Shown in pieces: positions 22,946 to 35,334 of a stretch of DNA of 64,000 bases. The notes beneath the pieces were generated by a model. The model had not been told where the DNA came from. It saw only the letters and a list, made by a program, of their open reading frames with translations, and made no database searches. Position numbers and translations under genes: made by a program. The DNA is taken from assembly GCA_025618425.1 (NCBI GenBank), contig CM046833.1:33974247-34038246 (forward strand). The letters run 5' to 3'. This DNA is from Heliocidaris tuberculata. Lineage: Eukaryota > Echinodermata > Echinoidea > Camarodonta > Echinometridae. The number at the start of each line of letters is the position of its first letter. Position 1 is the first letter of the stretch.

Positions 22946-23567
22946 GGGATTCCCCCGTTGTAGCTGTCACTGTCTCCATTACTGCCTTTAAATTCATCGT
23001 CTGTTTCTGTAATAATAACAGAAGAATAGGAAAATAAATTCTATTGTGAAGCCATGTCAGTTTTTTTCCTTTCCTTTCTTTTTGGTCTGTTATACCTTTA
23101 TTACAGAGAAAATTTAACACAGTATAGGGTAGGCAATCGCACTGGTTTATTTTGTTGTTTTTGTTTTTGTTTTGTTTTTATTGTGTGGCTCTTCATTCTT
23201 AGATTCAGGCCCACAAATTGTTTTATATAACAAAACGGCTGCAATTAATTGGATCATTTGGGGTACTTAAAATGATATGATATAGCTGATAAAGTCTTTC
23301 ATATTAAAAATTAAAAAGCTCATGTAATGTAATTAATCAATCAGTAATGGATTTTGGAATTCCCAAATAATATAATAATTTGCCTTTCCATTTAAGTATT
23401 GTGACAAAAATATATAAACACTGCATAAAGTATTCACAGAGTAGCTACATGTAACCTCCATTTATCAAATCTTGTCACAATTACTTTTTGATTCATATAA
23501 CTACTAGGAACAGTGTGATAGGATGATATACTAGTATAGAGTTAGCAAAATCAAATGATCAAAGGCC
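22946..23567. other. No recognisable gene
   Basis: AT-rich flank between the inverted repeat copy and the end of the large pseudogene. A T/GTTT-rich tract lies near 23150-23180. Confidence 0.4.
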
Positions 23568-26500
23568 TACATGTTTGTTTTATTGCGTACCATCCTCTTG
23601 ACTCCCCTGGATACGTCATCACAGCACTCATTGCCTAATTTTGGAGAAGTCTCCCCAGTGAACCAAAGCACTTTGTAGGAACCATCAGAAGTCTCTGTCC
23701 AACCGTGTTCTGTGGGTGACAACGGTGATTGCTGCTTTTCTGTTGATTAAAGCCACCGCCTTGCTACAAGATGTGCATGCTTGATCTTTTGCAGGTAGTA
23801 CTTTGGAACATGGTGGTAAGGCACTACCATCCAACTTCTCACACATGAGATTCTGTCTTCTCCTTTCTTTGGTTTGTACTTGTCCAAGAACATCTGTAGA
23901 CTAGCTTCGTCGACAGACGATAACTTCTTTTTGTACACCTCACTCACAGACAAACTGCTCTATTTTGACGATAGTGTGCTCACTGGTTTCTGTCTCATGC
24001 ACTAGCTGGCTAAAAGCTATTTCCGCTTCAGGGTTACTCTGTAGTAGCCTCAGTGGCCTTACTTTCCCCTTTCTGTTGAAGGAGGCAGTATAATCACAAC
24101 AGGCTGGGAAGGAAGCGCATAATGTCTCACCAAGGGCTGCATGTATCTGGTTGATGTATCTCTTTGTATTGTTGCTTAGTAATCCAGCCTCTATCCATAT
24201 CTCTACTGACGGATCTAAGAACTGACAACAACCAAGGGCAACAACAAGACAGTCAGTGTCACATGTGCGGATGACAACATTGTTGGCATGGTTGGGAGCT
24301 GGTACATTTGCAAGATGGTAGAACATCCGACTATCAGCTTCCTCATGATTACAGCACTGCAGCTTCTACATTCCTTATTACTCTACCACCGATTACTTTG
24401 TAGCTGTAGCATACATCGCCTGAATTAGCAAAGTGTTTTCTTCTGAAAGAGATGAGCCATTGTCATCCTCCCAGCTGATGACAAGAAACTCAATCAATGC
24501 CTCTTTGAAGATGCTATTCCTGAGTGCTTGGATCCAGTATACTGGGACGTTTTTAAACAGGACCAGTGATCTGGTATGCAACAGATGATGAAGATCTGGA
24601 ATCTCTCTCACGGTCTTTGATGAAAGAAGACAACCATTTGTCGGAGACGAAATGAATGATATCACCGCCTGTCGGTAGAATTCTGTACTTCCACCACTTT
24701 ACCATCTGCTCCTCTAACTATCTGCTCCTCTAACCATCTGCTCCTCTAACCATCTGCTCCTCTAAGTTTGCGTTTCCAAGCTTATGATGCAAATGTATGT
24801 AGATTCTGTCTTTGTAATTCTCTTCTCAAATCGACTTGGATCCTCAACACACTCATTATTGAAGTTCCTTCGTCTTTCCTCTCCGGCTTCAACAACATTA
24901 AGTAGAAACGTCTCTGTGTTCGATGATGCAGCTTTACCTGTCCCGATGTTGAAGTGGTGTTCAGGATCAAGTTCACTATCAAAGGGATTAATGGATTCCT
25001 TCACCATTGCCACAATCTTCTATACAGAATCATTGTCATTCTCGATTCTATGAGATTTGAGACTCCAGTAACATCTTCCTTCTTGGTCATGTTCAAGTCT
25101 TCACAGACATGTGAAAAGATACTCATTCGAAGAAAGTGGGATTCTGCCTATTGTTGTCTAACAAAAATGGAGTTGGTTAGTGAAGCAATCCCGCTCCTCT
25201 GGTTTGCTGCACCAGCAGTGATGGTCTGTTCCAAAATAAGATCAATAGGGCTTCCTGAGAATGGCTTTGTTGTTCTTTTAATACAGAACCATCCTTTCTT
25301 GAACTCAGCATAAACTTCTGGATGTGTTTCTGGTAATCTGAGTAGGTTATCGTGCTACTTGACTGTCCATCGTGCATAGTTGGGATGGTTCAATGCAAAC
25401 GAGTAGCTGGCAATCTTTGGGAGACAGGCAATGCATGCTTCTAAATTGCCAACCCTGATGCTTCGACTGTAATCATGGTATAGATGAATCATCTCAATGT
25501 ACTTGAACCAGAACTGAGCAGTCTTCCCATTCTTACCACTCTCTTTATATTTTGAGAAGGCATCGTACTGCTTGAACACCTCCATTCCTTGACTGAACTT
25601 GTGCGCATCCAGATTCTTCTGTTTCTTGATGATCGAAAATTCCTGCTGAATTGTGTCACAGATGTCATGTTCATTCTCTTGAGCTTTCAGAAATGAATCG
25701 AGGTGTAGGGTTTCCAGGGATAAGGCGATAAACTCATGTACTCCCTTGCACCTTTTGTATTTTTTTTTCCTCTAGTGAAGCGATTTACAGATCCCTGTGC
25801 CAAGACGCCACACTAACTTAGAAGATGTGGTGCTCCAGACTCTTCTATCACCTTCCCGAACGCACTGAATAATGCCAGTTAATATGAAACGATCCGAGGG
25901 CAATAGAGATGTTGTCTAATGTGGGTGCTCCTAGCTTTGTAAATGCAAAGCCAGCTTAGCTATCGCCAGATCATAAGTCACTATTATCGACTGCTTTGTA
26001 CATTCTGCAGCGACCTTAAGAGAACGACGTAGAGTCTCAGCAACGACAGCGTTGGAGGTAGGAGAGTGGGTGAGCTGGGGTAGGTACAAGAGATTTTGGA
26101 TGTTGTGGTCTCGTGGTATCATGGAAGAATTCCACCCTACCCCACACTGGAATGCATTCATTTAGAGATGCGTTGGTCATCAAAAGGATGTCCCGTTTTC
26201 ATACCTCGAGGTTTTCCACTACTTCATTATTCTTTCTCCTAGGGTCATCAAGTGGCATCAAATTGGGCAACACTAGCTTTGGCTTCTTCCTGTGTAAGGT
26301 GCAATATCTAACCCAGTAGGCTCATATGCACGCCTGCGTTTGGTAGGTAAACACAGATGTGCATCCTACAGCAGGATGTGAAATTACACTTGAAGACTTT
26401 GATGCATGTGATGTTTCATGAGGGGACAAAAGCGGAGAGCCTGCAGCAGTATCTGACGACGCCAGAGATAAGGGTGTATTTGATTAGGAAGCTTGTGATG

Positions 26501-28078
26501 TTTCATATGTGCACACTGGTGGAGGGCCCACAGCAGTCTCTGACGACACAACAGACAAGTTTGTAGATGATTTGGAAGCTTGTGATGTTTTGTGTATGGA
26601 CATTGGTGGAGAGCCTACATCAGTCTCTGACTACACCACAGACAATGTAGATGACTTGGAAGCTTGTGATGCTAGTTGCTCTGACTCCCAGCAAGGAACA
26701 GTTGCAGGTGACATCGCAGGTATCTGAGAAGCTACACCAACTGTATCATGCAACGTATCCTTACCACCCTGCTGACAAATCCATTCCATATGGTGTAGTA
26801 TTATGATCTCTCTTTGCCTCAAACGTCAGCTCAGTTTCCAACTCTTCTGTCACATGATAACTGACACAGTGACCCAGTCTATTTACCATCTCTACCACCT
26901 TTCTACTGCCAGTTAGGCTCTTCAGGGCCAATGCACTCACAAGGTGTTTGTCAGGCCTTTTCTGGCCTGATATCCTGACTGATGGAGTTAATTCTCCGCT
27001 GCTTGCTTGGTTGGATCCAACCCCTTGTGTCTGGTCGTCCAATGAGAAGCTTGAAGAAATCTGCAACTAATTCTGGTACACCGACTTCACCTTTGTACAC
27101 ATCTTCAAGTGCTAGATTTTCTGGTAGTTTTCTAGTTTCTGCCTTGCTGATGGCTTCTCGCAGCAGAAGTGCAACATTCCTTATTTGTACAGTGAAACCT
27201 ATGGCTCGATTACGCTGTTTCTCTAAGGCTTCTTCTATCGTCAAATAATGTATGGTGTTCCCTCGTAGGGTCATCTCTTTTCTGATGATACGACCTCCAA
27301 AGTATTTTACCAGTTTTATCTCCAGTTTTTTGCAGATGGTGTAGCATCTTGAAAGCTCACTCCTCCTATTTCACGCACAAGGAATTGATAGTGATTGTTA
27401 ACATCGGTTATTAGATGCACCTGTCTATCTGTTATGATGGTGTCCTCGATGTAGGCTGACAAGGCACTGAATGCCCTTACGTGGACCTGTTTTTCCTCCT
27501 GCTAGAAGGTTGCTGGTGCCTGGTTTTCAACTCAGCCAGAGCAAGAGGGGTTACTTTGGCTTAAACATGGTATTTTGATCGGCAGAAGACATGGTATTTC
27601 ATTTCTCTTGATTGTAGATCGATATTGCATTCCTGTATGCGTGCGATTAGGTTCATGTCCCCGTTCCAGAGAGCATACTTCAAAATAGTTGCTTCAGAGT
27701 TGTCAGTGTCGACACTGATCAGTATTTGTTCCTTCCTCTTTACTGTCTTTCTTTCTTGGCCACAGAAAAGGCAAACCTTTGGAAGTAATGTGATTTTTTT
27801 TCTTCTGGCTTGGTAGTTCTGTTATCTGAGCGAGTGACTCTCTTAGACTCGGCATCAGTAGGCCCATCAGTAACTGTATCTTCCTCATGGCGATGTACTT
27901 TTGACAGAGCAGTGAATTTCTTGTAGCACTCCCCATGATAGCCATGAACTTTATTTATCTCCCTGGGCAGTGACACTCCTGCATATTTCAAGTTAAACTT
28001 CTTCCGTGTTACTAGAATCTTGCAAAGTGTCATCTGTGAAGAGTATGATGTGCCCTCGACGAGCACCCTTTTCCCCAT
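23568..28078 (-). pseudogene. Decayed copy of a long invertebrate protein family with zinc-binding-like and PIN/FEN-like regions
   Basis: Pieces of one protein appear in order on the minus strand, broken by stops and frame changes. From the N-terminal side: VHGYHGECYKKFTAL (28 kb); CLFCGQERK, a DTDNSEA stretch and YHVFCRSKY (27.7 kb), a C-x2-C plus H-x2-C set that could bind zinc; SLTGSRKVVEMVNRLGHCVS (26.9 kb); a Ser-rich repeat zone (26.4-26.7 kb); AQFWFKYIEMIHLYHDYSRS and FALNHPNYARW (25.5 kb); VVIRTCDTDCLVVALG and CCDYTASFNRKGKVRPLRLL (24.0-24.2 kb), with spaced Asp residues reminiscent of PIN/FEN-type nucleases; KRAHLV-like and EHGWTE-DGSYKVLWFTGE pieces (23.6-23.7 kb). From memory, intact relatives are unnamed multicopy proteins in cnidarians, molluscs and echinoderms. 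The N-terminal part is cut off near the poly-G at 28107. No function should be assigned to this copy. Confidence 0.8.
26390..26690 (-). repeat. Tandem 28-29 codon repeats inside the pseudogene
   Basis: GAAGCTTGTGATG (plus strand) recurs at 26488, 26575 and 26659, with a weaker copy near 26400; the period is 84-87 bases. On the coding minus strand the unit reads SQASKSST-LSVVSSET-VG-PP with variation, a Ser/Thr-rich linker repeat. The period is a multiple of three, so the repeat expanded while the gene was still coding. Confidence 0.8.
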
Positions 28079-28772
28079 GCAAGGAGCAGACGGAAACTGT
28101 TTTTTGTGGGGGGGGGGGGGGGATTAAGGATAATTTAATATTTTACCGCAACACTTTATACTTCAAGATATGGTTGTTTAAACTGGACTTTGAGTTTGAT
28201 CTGCATGTTTGTAAACCAAAAACCAAAACAGAAGAAATTACATGTCATGATATGCATACGTAGTCTTGAAAGGTAACATCAAAACATACATAATAAAAAA
28301 AAAGGGGGGGGGGGAGGGAAGGGAATAAAGGTAGAGAAATGAAAAGGGAGTTTCATCAGTGAAAGAATGAGAGACAGCAGGGGGAATGGAAAGAAAGGGA
28401 GAAAGAGAAAGAGAGACCGTGGGTAAATTTAAAGAAAGAGATGCACAAAATGAAGGTCATTGAGAGCGAAAGAGACAGAGCAAAAAAGATTGGACAGGAG
28501 AATGAGATAAAGGGGGGGGGGGGGAGAGAGACTAGGAGTGAATAGAAATAAAGAGCACAAAGGGAAGGACATTAAATGAGAAAAAGAGAGGGGAAGGAGA
28601 GAGAGAGGGAAAGAGGGGGGGGGAGATTATAGAATAGTGGAGAAATTGATTATGAAAGTAGTCGAACAAAATTAATGAAAGAAACGGGGGGGGGGGGAGG
28701 GTAATTTCAGATTAGTGGACATGTGGAAAAGGCGTTTTGTATTGACTGATTTTGATTTTTTAACCATGAATA

Positions 28773-28838
<66 letters not shown>

Positions 28839-29552
28839 AATAGGCGTAATTAAATAGGCTATTGAAGTGGTTGGCAATATGGATTCTCTTGATGTTGAAA
28901 CACAGAGAATGCAGATATTGTTTTTACTTCTTTTCTTCTCTCCATTTCTTTCTTGCTTGCACTATCTATATAATTATGTCTCTTTATCCCTCTTTATCTT
29001 CTCCATCTTCTACTAATTCATCTTGCTATCAGCCACATGTTTATTTTGTTCAGATTGTACCTTGAAGTACCAAGTTGAATCTTGTTGATCAGCCATATCA
29101 TCAAATGGTTGGAATCAGCAACTCCATAGTCCCTGTGTTTGGGGAGTATTCTTACTGTATCCATGGTATGGCTTAAATGTTCTAGCTGTAAACAAATGTT
29201 CATAAATTGATTTATAATCTCTGCGATGTTTCATAGTAAGCAGATATTAATCATGGCAAGTTGTAAGGAAACATTTGGTAGACTGCAGAGGACATTATGT
29301 TTTTTTAAGGATGGCGGTTTCATGAAAGCACACAGCTCTGAAAATATACCCCCTCTTTAGAGGGGGTAAGGATCTTTTGAAGGGCCATTATATGCAGCAC
29401 TTCTGCAAGATACTGTACATGCTTAAGATGGCCATAAATAAGCATATTTCTAATTTATATCCAACATTGTTCACTTAATCTACTAGCTTTATTTAGTGGC
29501 TCATCAACATGATGTTGTTTGGTGGTGATATCAATTTCAGTTTTCCATATAC

Positions 29553-29553
<1 letters not shown>
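28079..29553. other. Low-complexity and unassigned sequence
   Basis: Poly-G at about 28107-28121 abuts the pseudogene. From 28295 to 28700 the plus strand is purine-rich (GA/GGA) with several poly-G runs. A long (AT)n microsatellite spans about 28773-28836. From 28840 to 29553 nothing is recognised. Confidence 0.6.
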
Positions 29554-29592
<39 letters not shown>

Positions 29593-30200
29593 TAATAATA
29601 ATAATAGTTGTTTCTTATAAAGCGCTTTTCCAGAAAACTGATCAGAGCGCTATTACAGCACAAAAATAACATTTACAATAACATAGCAAATAGTAATAGA
29701 AATACATGTAGTAATTATGGATATACAAAGAATTGAAAGATATTTAAATATTCATTAACAGTGATATTATCAGCCCTATCGTCTGCTGAGAGTCAAAAAG
29801 GTATTATCCCCACTCTGGTTCACAACAAACGATATGAACTGGATTAATTAAGACGGGAAAAGTTGGGATTTGAGTTTCTTTTTGAAAGTTTCTTCTGTAT
29901 CACATAGGCGGAGATGTTGTGGTAGAGTGTTCCAGATGAGAATGAGCGTTCGGCTGCCCTGGTATTGCTGCGTGGGATTTGAAGTAATGTTTTATCGTTC
30001 TGTGAACGGAGATGGTATCTTGAGGTTGGAGCGTTAGTAACTAAGTTTGACAGATACTGTGGAGCAGTATTCTTCCTGCACTTGTATACCAGAAAAGCTA
30101 GTTTGAATTCAATTCGTTCTTTGGTAGGAAGCACATACATGCACATTTCATAATAAGAAGACCACATAATTGCTTTAAAAACATAGCCAGATATCAGCAT
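29554..30200 (-). mobile_element. Non-LTR retrotransposon 3' end (CR1/Jockey-like) with AAT tail
   Basis: Minus-strand translation from 30200 reads LPTKERIEFKLAFLVYKC, APQYLSNLV and SRYHLRSQNDKTLLQIPRS, the conserved LINE tail region. A single-base shift follows SFSS, after which WNTLPQHLRLCDTEETF and KKKLKSQLFPS run to a stop at 29848-29850. The 3' UTR contains GCGCTCTGATCAGTTTTCTG and AAAGCGCTTTATAAG, ending in an AAT microsatellite at 29554-29606. It is 5' truncated. Confidence 0.88.
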
Positions 30201-31490
30201 ATGAGAGTAATCAACAACAATACATTTATCTATTTTAAGTATGGTGAATTGAATTTTGTATTATCCCCCAATCATTTAAAGAGCATTGTAATTAAAAACA
30301 ACAAAACAACAACAAATAAACCATGATGTGTGCTGTAGATTAAATATTATTACTAGAGCAGCTAGTAGTTACATTCCTTGAGACTTAAAAGAACAGGAGG
30401 GGGCACATTTCGATGCCCTCACCCTCAAATAACTGCAACTAAATTAAAGAAAGTATACATACAACCCCGGATCAACTATCCTACATGTACTTCCTACTAG
30501 AATAAGCCCATTAAAGGTAATCTTTAACTTTTTGGAGGCTTGATAAAATCTGAGCTGCATGGACTTAAATGCTCTCAGTGTATGTAACATGTTGTAAAAA
30601 AACGAAGCCCTGAAAAATGCATGTTAAATGCATCATCATGTACTTCACAAAAAGTAAAAATAGTGCAAGTGACCGGAAATGCCAGACCTTTTCTCCCCAT
30701 AGACTACAGTGTTAGACTAAAGTGTACCCCAGTACGGTGTCATGACCAAATCAAAATCCAAACAAAAAGTGGTCATGGACCACCTTTTAACATATCCTTA
30801 GATACTCCAAATACAAATTCAATACATAAGCCTAGCAACCATCTATCTCCAAAAGCCCCAACCAATCACAGACTTGCAAACCAATACCTCTTACAAGGCT
30901 CAAACCAATCAGAGGACAGCCCAAACTCTTTGAGCTCACATAAACAATAGAGCACGTGCCGAGGTGTGGCTTAAAACAGGCGGAGCCTACACCTCCCCAA
31001 ATAATTATGTAGGTCACTGAAATTAAGTCAGGTGCCGAGTAGGCATCGTTTGTATTTAAAATACAGAAGATTCTTAATGCTATCGACTTGAGGAAAAAAC
31101 CTTCTGTTAACCTAAATTATAAAATGGGTTAAAAAATGTAGCCAATCAGATGCGCTGAAATGAGTCATGTGTGCGCTCTTTATTGTTTCGCTAACATGCA
31201 CGGGAGTGCAAAAATTGCGCAGCAAAAATTGATGCGCGTATGCGTACCGCTAGGGCGTTAAAAACTTAAGACGCGATGAAATGCGCGTAGTTTCATATGC
31301 CATGGCAAGGACTTTGATGCGCACACTGACACGCGCATTATTCTTTTTGACTGCGCTTAACATGTTTAATGTGATGTCATAAAGGAAAGGAAATGGCGGC
31401 CTCCTTGACTGTGCGATTTTTTTGCATTTCGATGGGGTTTGTAACCATTTTTTTGACTTAATATTCAATATTGTTGACCCGTTTTATAAA
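30201..31490. other. No recognisable gene
   Basis: Intergenic-type sequence. The stretch 31150-31350 is unusually rich in GCGC/TGCGCG words and directly precedes a long palindrome. The ORF at 30621-30950 has no recognisable domain. Confidence 0.4.
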
Positions 31491-31661
31491 ACAAATAATG
31501 CATGTTTTGCGGCTCGAGCATTAGTGATATGCACTGCACTCAGTTAAGTCACAATGAGACGGATAATGAACTCGACAAGTCTCGTTCATTATCCCATTGT
31601 GACTTAACATTCGTGCAGTGCATATTCACTAATGCACTCGCAAACATGCATTATTTGTATA
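31491..31661. repeat. Palindrome with arms of about 79 bp
   Basis: Left arm ACAAATAATGCATGTTTTGC ... GGATAATGAAC and right arm GTTCATTATCC ... AAACATGCATTATTTGT are close reverse complements separated by TCGACAAGTCTC. Differences between the arms are a handful of substitutions and small indels. An RNA from this site would fold into one long hairpin. Confidence 0.9.
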
Positions 31662-31843
31662 AAATCATGAATACCAATTTAAATGGTTGCATACTCAGGC
31701 AGATGCCCACCTGTCCTATTCAAAATATCGGCACACCTTCTATCATAACTGTGAGTTACTAAATTAACCCCAGCTATCTTACTGCTATAACGCCACCATG
31801 AGTTCAATATTATCCAAAAGTGCATCCCACTAGCAAGTTTCCG

Positions 31844-33944
31844 TTTTACACCCTAGCATAGGCAATTTCGCGAAAAAAATCGTAGAAGTGCTCTGGTGAT
31901 GTCACCAGCAGCGCTATGTGCACGGACAGAACAGCCAGGGAAGGGAAAATAAAAGAAAAGGAAAAACAAAGAAATACATAAGGAAAGAGAAGAGGATAGA
32001 TTAAAGGAAAAACAAAGAAATTCTTAAGGAATGAAAAGAGGATAGAATAAAGAAAAACAAAGAAATTTATAAGAAAAGAGAATTAGTCTATCCTCTTCTC
32101 TTTATATTTTTTTTTCAATTTTTCCTTTTAATCTTTATTTTTTCCCCTTTAATCTATTCTCCTCTCATTCATTTTGTATTTCTTTGCTTTTCCCTTTCTA
32201 TATCCTCAGTTCTTTCTATATTTATTAAATGTTTTTTCTTTAATCTATCCAGTTCTCATTCCTTTATGTATTCCTCTGTTTTTCCTTCAAATCTAGATCC
32301 TTTTCTCTCCTTATTTCTCGTATTCTTTGTTTTCCCTTTAATCTATGTTCTTCTCATTCCTTATGTGTTACTTATTTTCCCTTTAATCTATCCTCTTATC
32401 TTTCCTCATGTATTTCCCTTTCCCCCTTAATCTTTCCTCTTCACTTTCCTTATATATTTCTTTGTTTTTCCATTATTCTATTTGTTTTTTTCTCTGTTGT
32501 CCGTTTTTAAATACCATTATTCTCTTTCCTTATGTATTTCTTTGTTTTTAATTTAATCTATCCTTTTCTCTTTCCTTATGTAATTCTTTGTTTTTCTTTA
32601 ACCAGTTTTCTCCTCTTTCCTTGTGTACATATATTTCTTTGTTTTTCCTTTAATGTATCCTTTCTCTTTCCTTATTTCTCGTTATTCTGTATTGCTTTGA
32701 TTTTCCTTTAATTTTTGCTCTTCTCATTCCTTATGTATCACTTTGTTTTTCCTTTAATCTATCCTTTTCTCTTTCCTTAATGATTTCTGGCGTTTTTTTC
32801 TTTTCTTTTTATGTATCCTCTGTTCTATTCTTATGTGTTTCTTTGTTTTTCCTTTAATCTATGCTCTTGTTATTCCTTATGTTTTACTTTGTTTTTTAAT
32901 CTATCCTTTTCTCTTTCTTTATATATTTCTTTGTTTTTCCTTTAATCTATCCGTTTCTCTTTCCTTATTTCTCGTATTTCTTTGTTTTTTTTTCTTTTCT
33001 ATATACTCTATTCTATCCCTTTTCTTTTTCTGTATCCTCTGTTGTATTCTTATGTATTTCTTTGTTCTTCCTTTAATCTAGGCTCTTCTCATTCCTTACA
33101 CATTGCTTTGTTTTCCTTTAATCTATCTCTTATCTTTCCTCCAGTATTTCTTTGTTTTCCCTTGATCTTTCCTCTTCACTTTCTTTATTTCTTGTTTTTC
33201 CTTTTATGTATCCTCTGTTCTAAGAGGAGAGAGAAAAGAATAGATTAAAGGAAAAACAAAGAAATATGTATAATGAAAGAGAAGATGATAATTTTTATCA
33301 AAAATGAAAACAAAGAAATACATAAGGAAAGAACAGAGGATATAGAAAAGGGAAAACAAGGAAATATCTAAGGAAAGTGAAGAGGATAGATTAAAGGAAA
33401 AATAAAGAAATACATAAATAAAGAACAGTGTAGATTAAAGATCCTCTTCTCATTCCGGATTTTCCTTTAATCTATGTTCTTTTCTTATGGCTTTCTTTGT
33501 TTTCCCTTTTCTATATCATCTTCTCTTTCCTCATGTATTTCTTTGTCTTTCCTTTAATCCTTCCTATTCTTTGTTTTTTTAATCTCTTCTGTTTTTTTCC
33601 TTATATATTTATTTCTTTTTTGTCCGTTTTTGATAAGAATTATTATCTTCTCTTTCCTTACGTACTTCTTATTTCCCCCTTTAATCTATCCCTGCTCTTT
33701 CCTTATAGGTATTTCTTTGTCTTTCCTTTAATCTATCCTCTTCTCTTTCCTTATGTATTTCTTTGTTTTTCCTTTAATATTTTCTCTTCTCTTTCCTTAT
33801 GTATTTCTTTGTTTTTCCTTTTCTATGTAATCTTCCCTTCCCTGGTTGTTCGTGCATGGCGTGCTGGTGATTGTGAGTTTGTGCTCTTTCACCAGAGCAC
33901 TTCTAGGGTTTTGTCGCGAAGGTGGCTAAACAGTTGTGTAAAAA
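31844..33944. mobile_element. 2.1-kb foldback element filled with a 46-bp minisatellite
   Basis: Arms at about 31861-31945 and 33836-33926 are inverted copies: TAGAAGTGCTCTGGTGA, a CACCAGC block, and CCAGGGAAGGGAA on the left, with their reverse complements on the right; TTCGCGA and TTTTACAC matches extend the arms outward to about 31844 and 33944. Between them lies a long array of a unit ending CTTTCCTTATGTA and beginning TTTCTTTGTTTTTCC, 46 bp in its best-preserved copies. Array orientation switches: purine-rich at 31950-32085, pyrimidine-rich to 33225, purine-rich to about 33435, then pyrimidine-rich again. It sits immediately upstream of the COPA pseudo-exon. Confidence 0.8.
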
Positions 33945-34039
33945 TAATATGCGCATCTGTATGGGGCTCTGTTGCTGATTATTGTCAGTTCTTTCTATTT
34001 CCATGATTTTTTTTTTTTTTTTGGGGGGGGGGGGGAGCA

Positions 34040-34172
34040 GTTGAGAAGTGCCCTCTGAGCGGAGCCTGCTTTACCTGCCCAGTTCAAAGGTGAAATCTGT
34101 CGGGTGACCCAGGTCACAGAGATCGGCAAGGACACCATCGGTTTCCGAATCAGCCCTCTACAGTTCCAATAA
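34040..34172 (+). pseudogene. Broken copy of the COPA terminal exon
   Basis: This aligns with the COPA last exon at 40190-40332 and its flanking intron and 3' UTR, from about 33955 to 34430. The start reads [10 protein letters not shown], then one extra base in TTTACCTGCCC shifts the frame; the end reads [18 protein letters not shown] and FRISPLQF before TAA in another frame. The intron acceptor CAG present in the other copy is replaced by CATGA followed by a poly-T/poly-G run. With both the acceptor and the frame lost it cannot encode a normal COPA C-terminus. Confidence 0.85.
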
Positions 34173-35037
34173 TCACCATCTTTTCAAGAGGTTTTAAACG
34201 TATCCTGGGTACTTCCATGCCATGGGGCAACAAAAAATGAGCCAATGGGCAAGCACTTTCCTGCTTGGGCATGGGAAGTTTAATATTATGATATCAAGAT
34301 ACAGCATAAATGAAATTTTTGCATTGGCAGGTGGGAAATGGATCCATTTTCCATGTTGGCCAAGAATCGGATTTAAATGTAGCACCATGACATGTTATGT
34401 ACGGATTGCCAGTGAGAGTGAGTTTACTCTAATAGAAACTTAATAATTATTTTTTTGTAGCATATTGTCATTATTGTTGTCTGCATGGTGGTTATATTAG
34501 CCTTTCGGATACTGTTCCATATTAACTGTCGCTAGGTAATCAACATGTTTGAAAATAAATGAGAGGGAGAGAAGTACATGTATATATAACTGCAGCGTTT
34601 TAAGAGAAAGCTTGAGCTTTCTCAAACACTTTAAAAATATCATATTAAGGTTAACAGAATATTGTAAACACTTCATAGATCTATGCTTTAAGAATAATAA
34701 TTATCTCAAATTGTCGCTGTTTAACTTATTTATGTCCATCATGTCAATACTTCCAGACTGAGACAGAAGCGTTGATTTCCAGTGCATATTATTAAGAGGC
34801 ATAATATAATTATTTGTGTATGACTTGCACTAATCTAGATCATACTCTCCCATGGCTTTTACATGTTCCTTTCCTTTCTCTTATGTTTATTTGTTGCTGA
34901 ACATTATTTTTTCTCTAGATACTTATCAAAGTGGATACATTCCTTTCAAATATTATATGTATTGTGTACCTTGACTTCTGTACCACAACAAGAAAATACC
35001 TATGAGTACTTTATATTGGAACAGAATATTCTTTTCC
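34173..35037. other. 3' flank duplicated from COPA, then unassigned sequence
   Basis: To about 34430 this matches the 3' UTR region of the 40.2-kb COPA exon, including GGGCAAGCACTTTCCTGCTT. Beyond that no similarity or coding signal is recognised until the LINE fragment. Confidence 0.6.
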
Positions 35038-35334
35038 AGCACCCTCTGGAACAAACTCCCACCCCATATTCAAAATGCCCCATCCATTGAATCATTTAAA
35101 ACCCTTCTTAAAACCCACCTTTTTAATCAGTCATAGTATACCGGAGGCGCACACAAGTAGTTAGTTTCATTTAACTGTATTGTATTAGTAATATTTTATT
35201 TCATTTTGTTGCTTTTAAGCTATTGGATGTACCATGTATACTGAGTTAGACAGACCACCTGTGCGCTTAGAAACGCCCGTATAAAGCGCCCTATAAATGT
35301 AGTTATTATTATTATTATTGTTATTATTATTATG
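35038..35334 (+). mobile_element. Non-LTR retrotransposon 3' end with ATT tail
   Basis: The frame from 35038 reads STLWNKLPPHIQNAPS then ESFKTLLKTHLFNQ and stops at 35134-35136, the usual C-terminus of CR1/L2/Jockey-type LINE ORF2. The UTR that follows contains GTGCGCTTAGAAACGCCCGT and AAAGCGCCCTATAAATG, then an ATT microsatellite. Only the extreme 3' end is present. Confidence 0.85.

Noticed and set aside
32833..34006. Phe/Leu-rich ORFs that look like membrane proteins
   Set aside because: They are translations of the pyrimidine-rich 46-bp minisatellite; hydrophobicity follows from composition.
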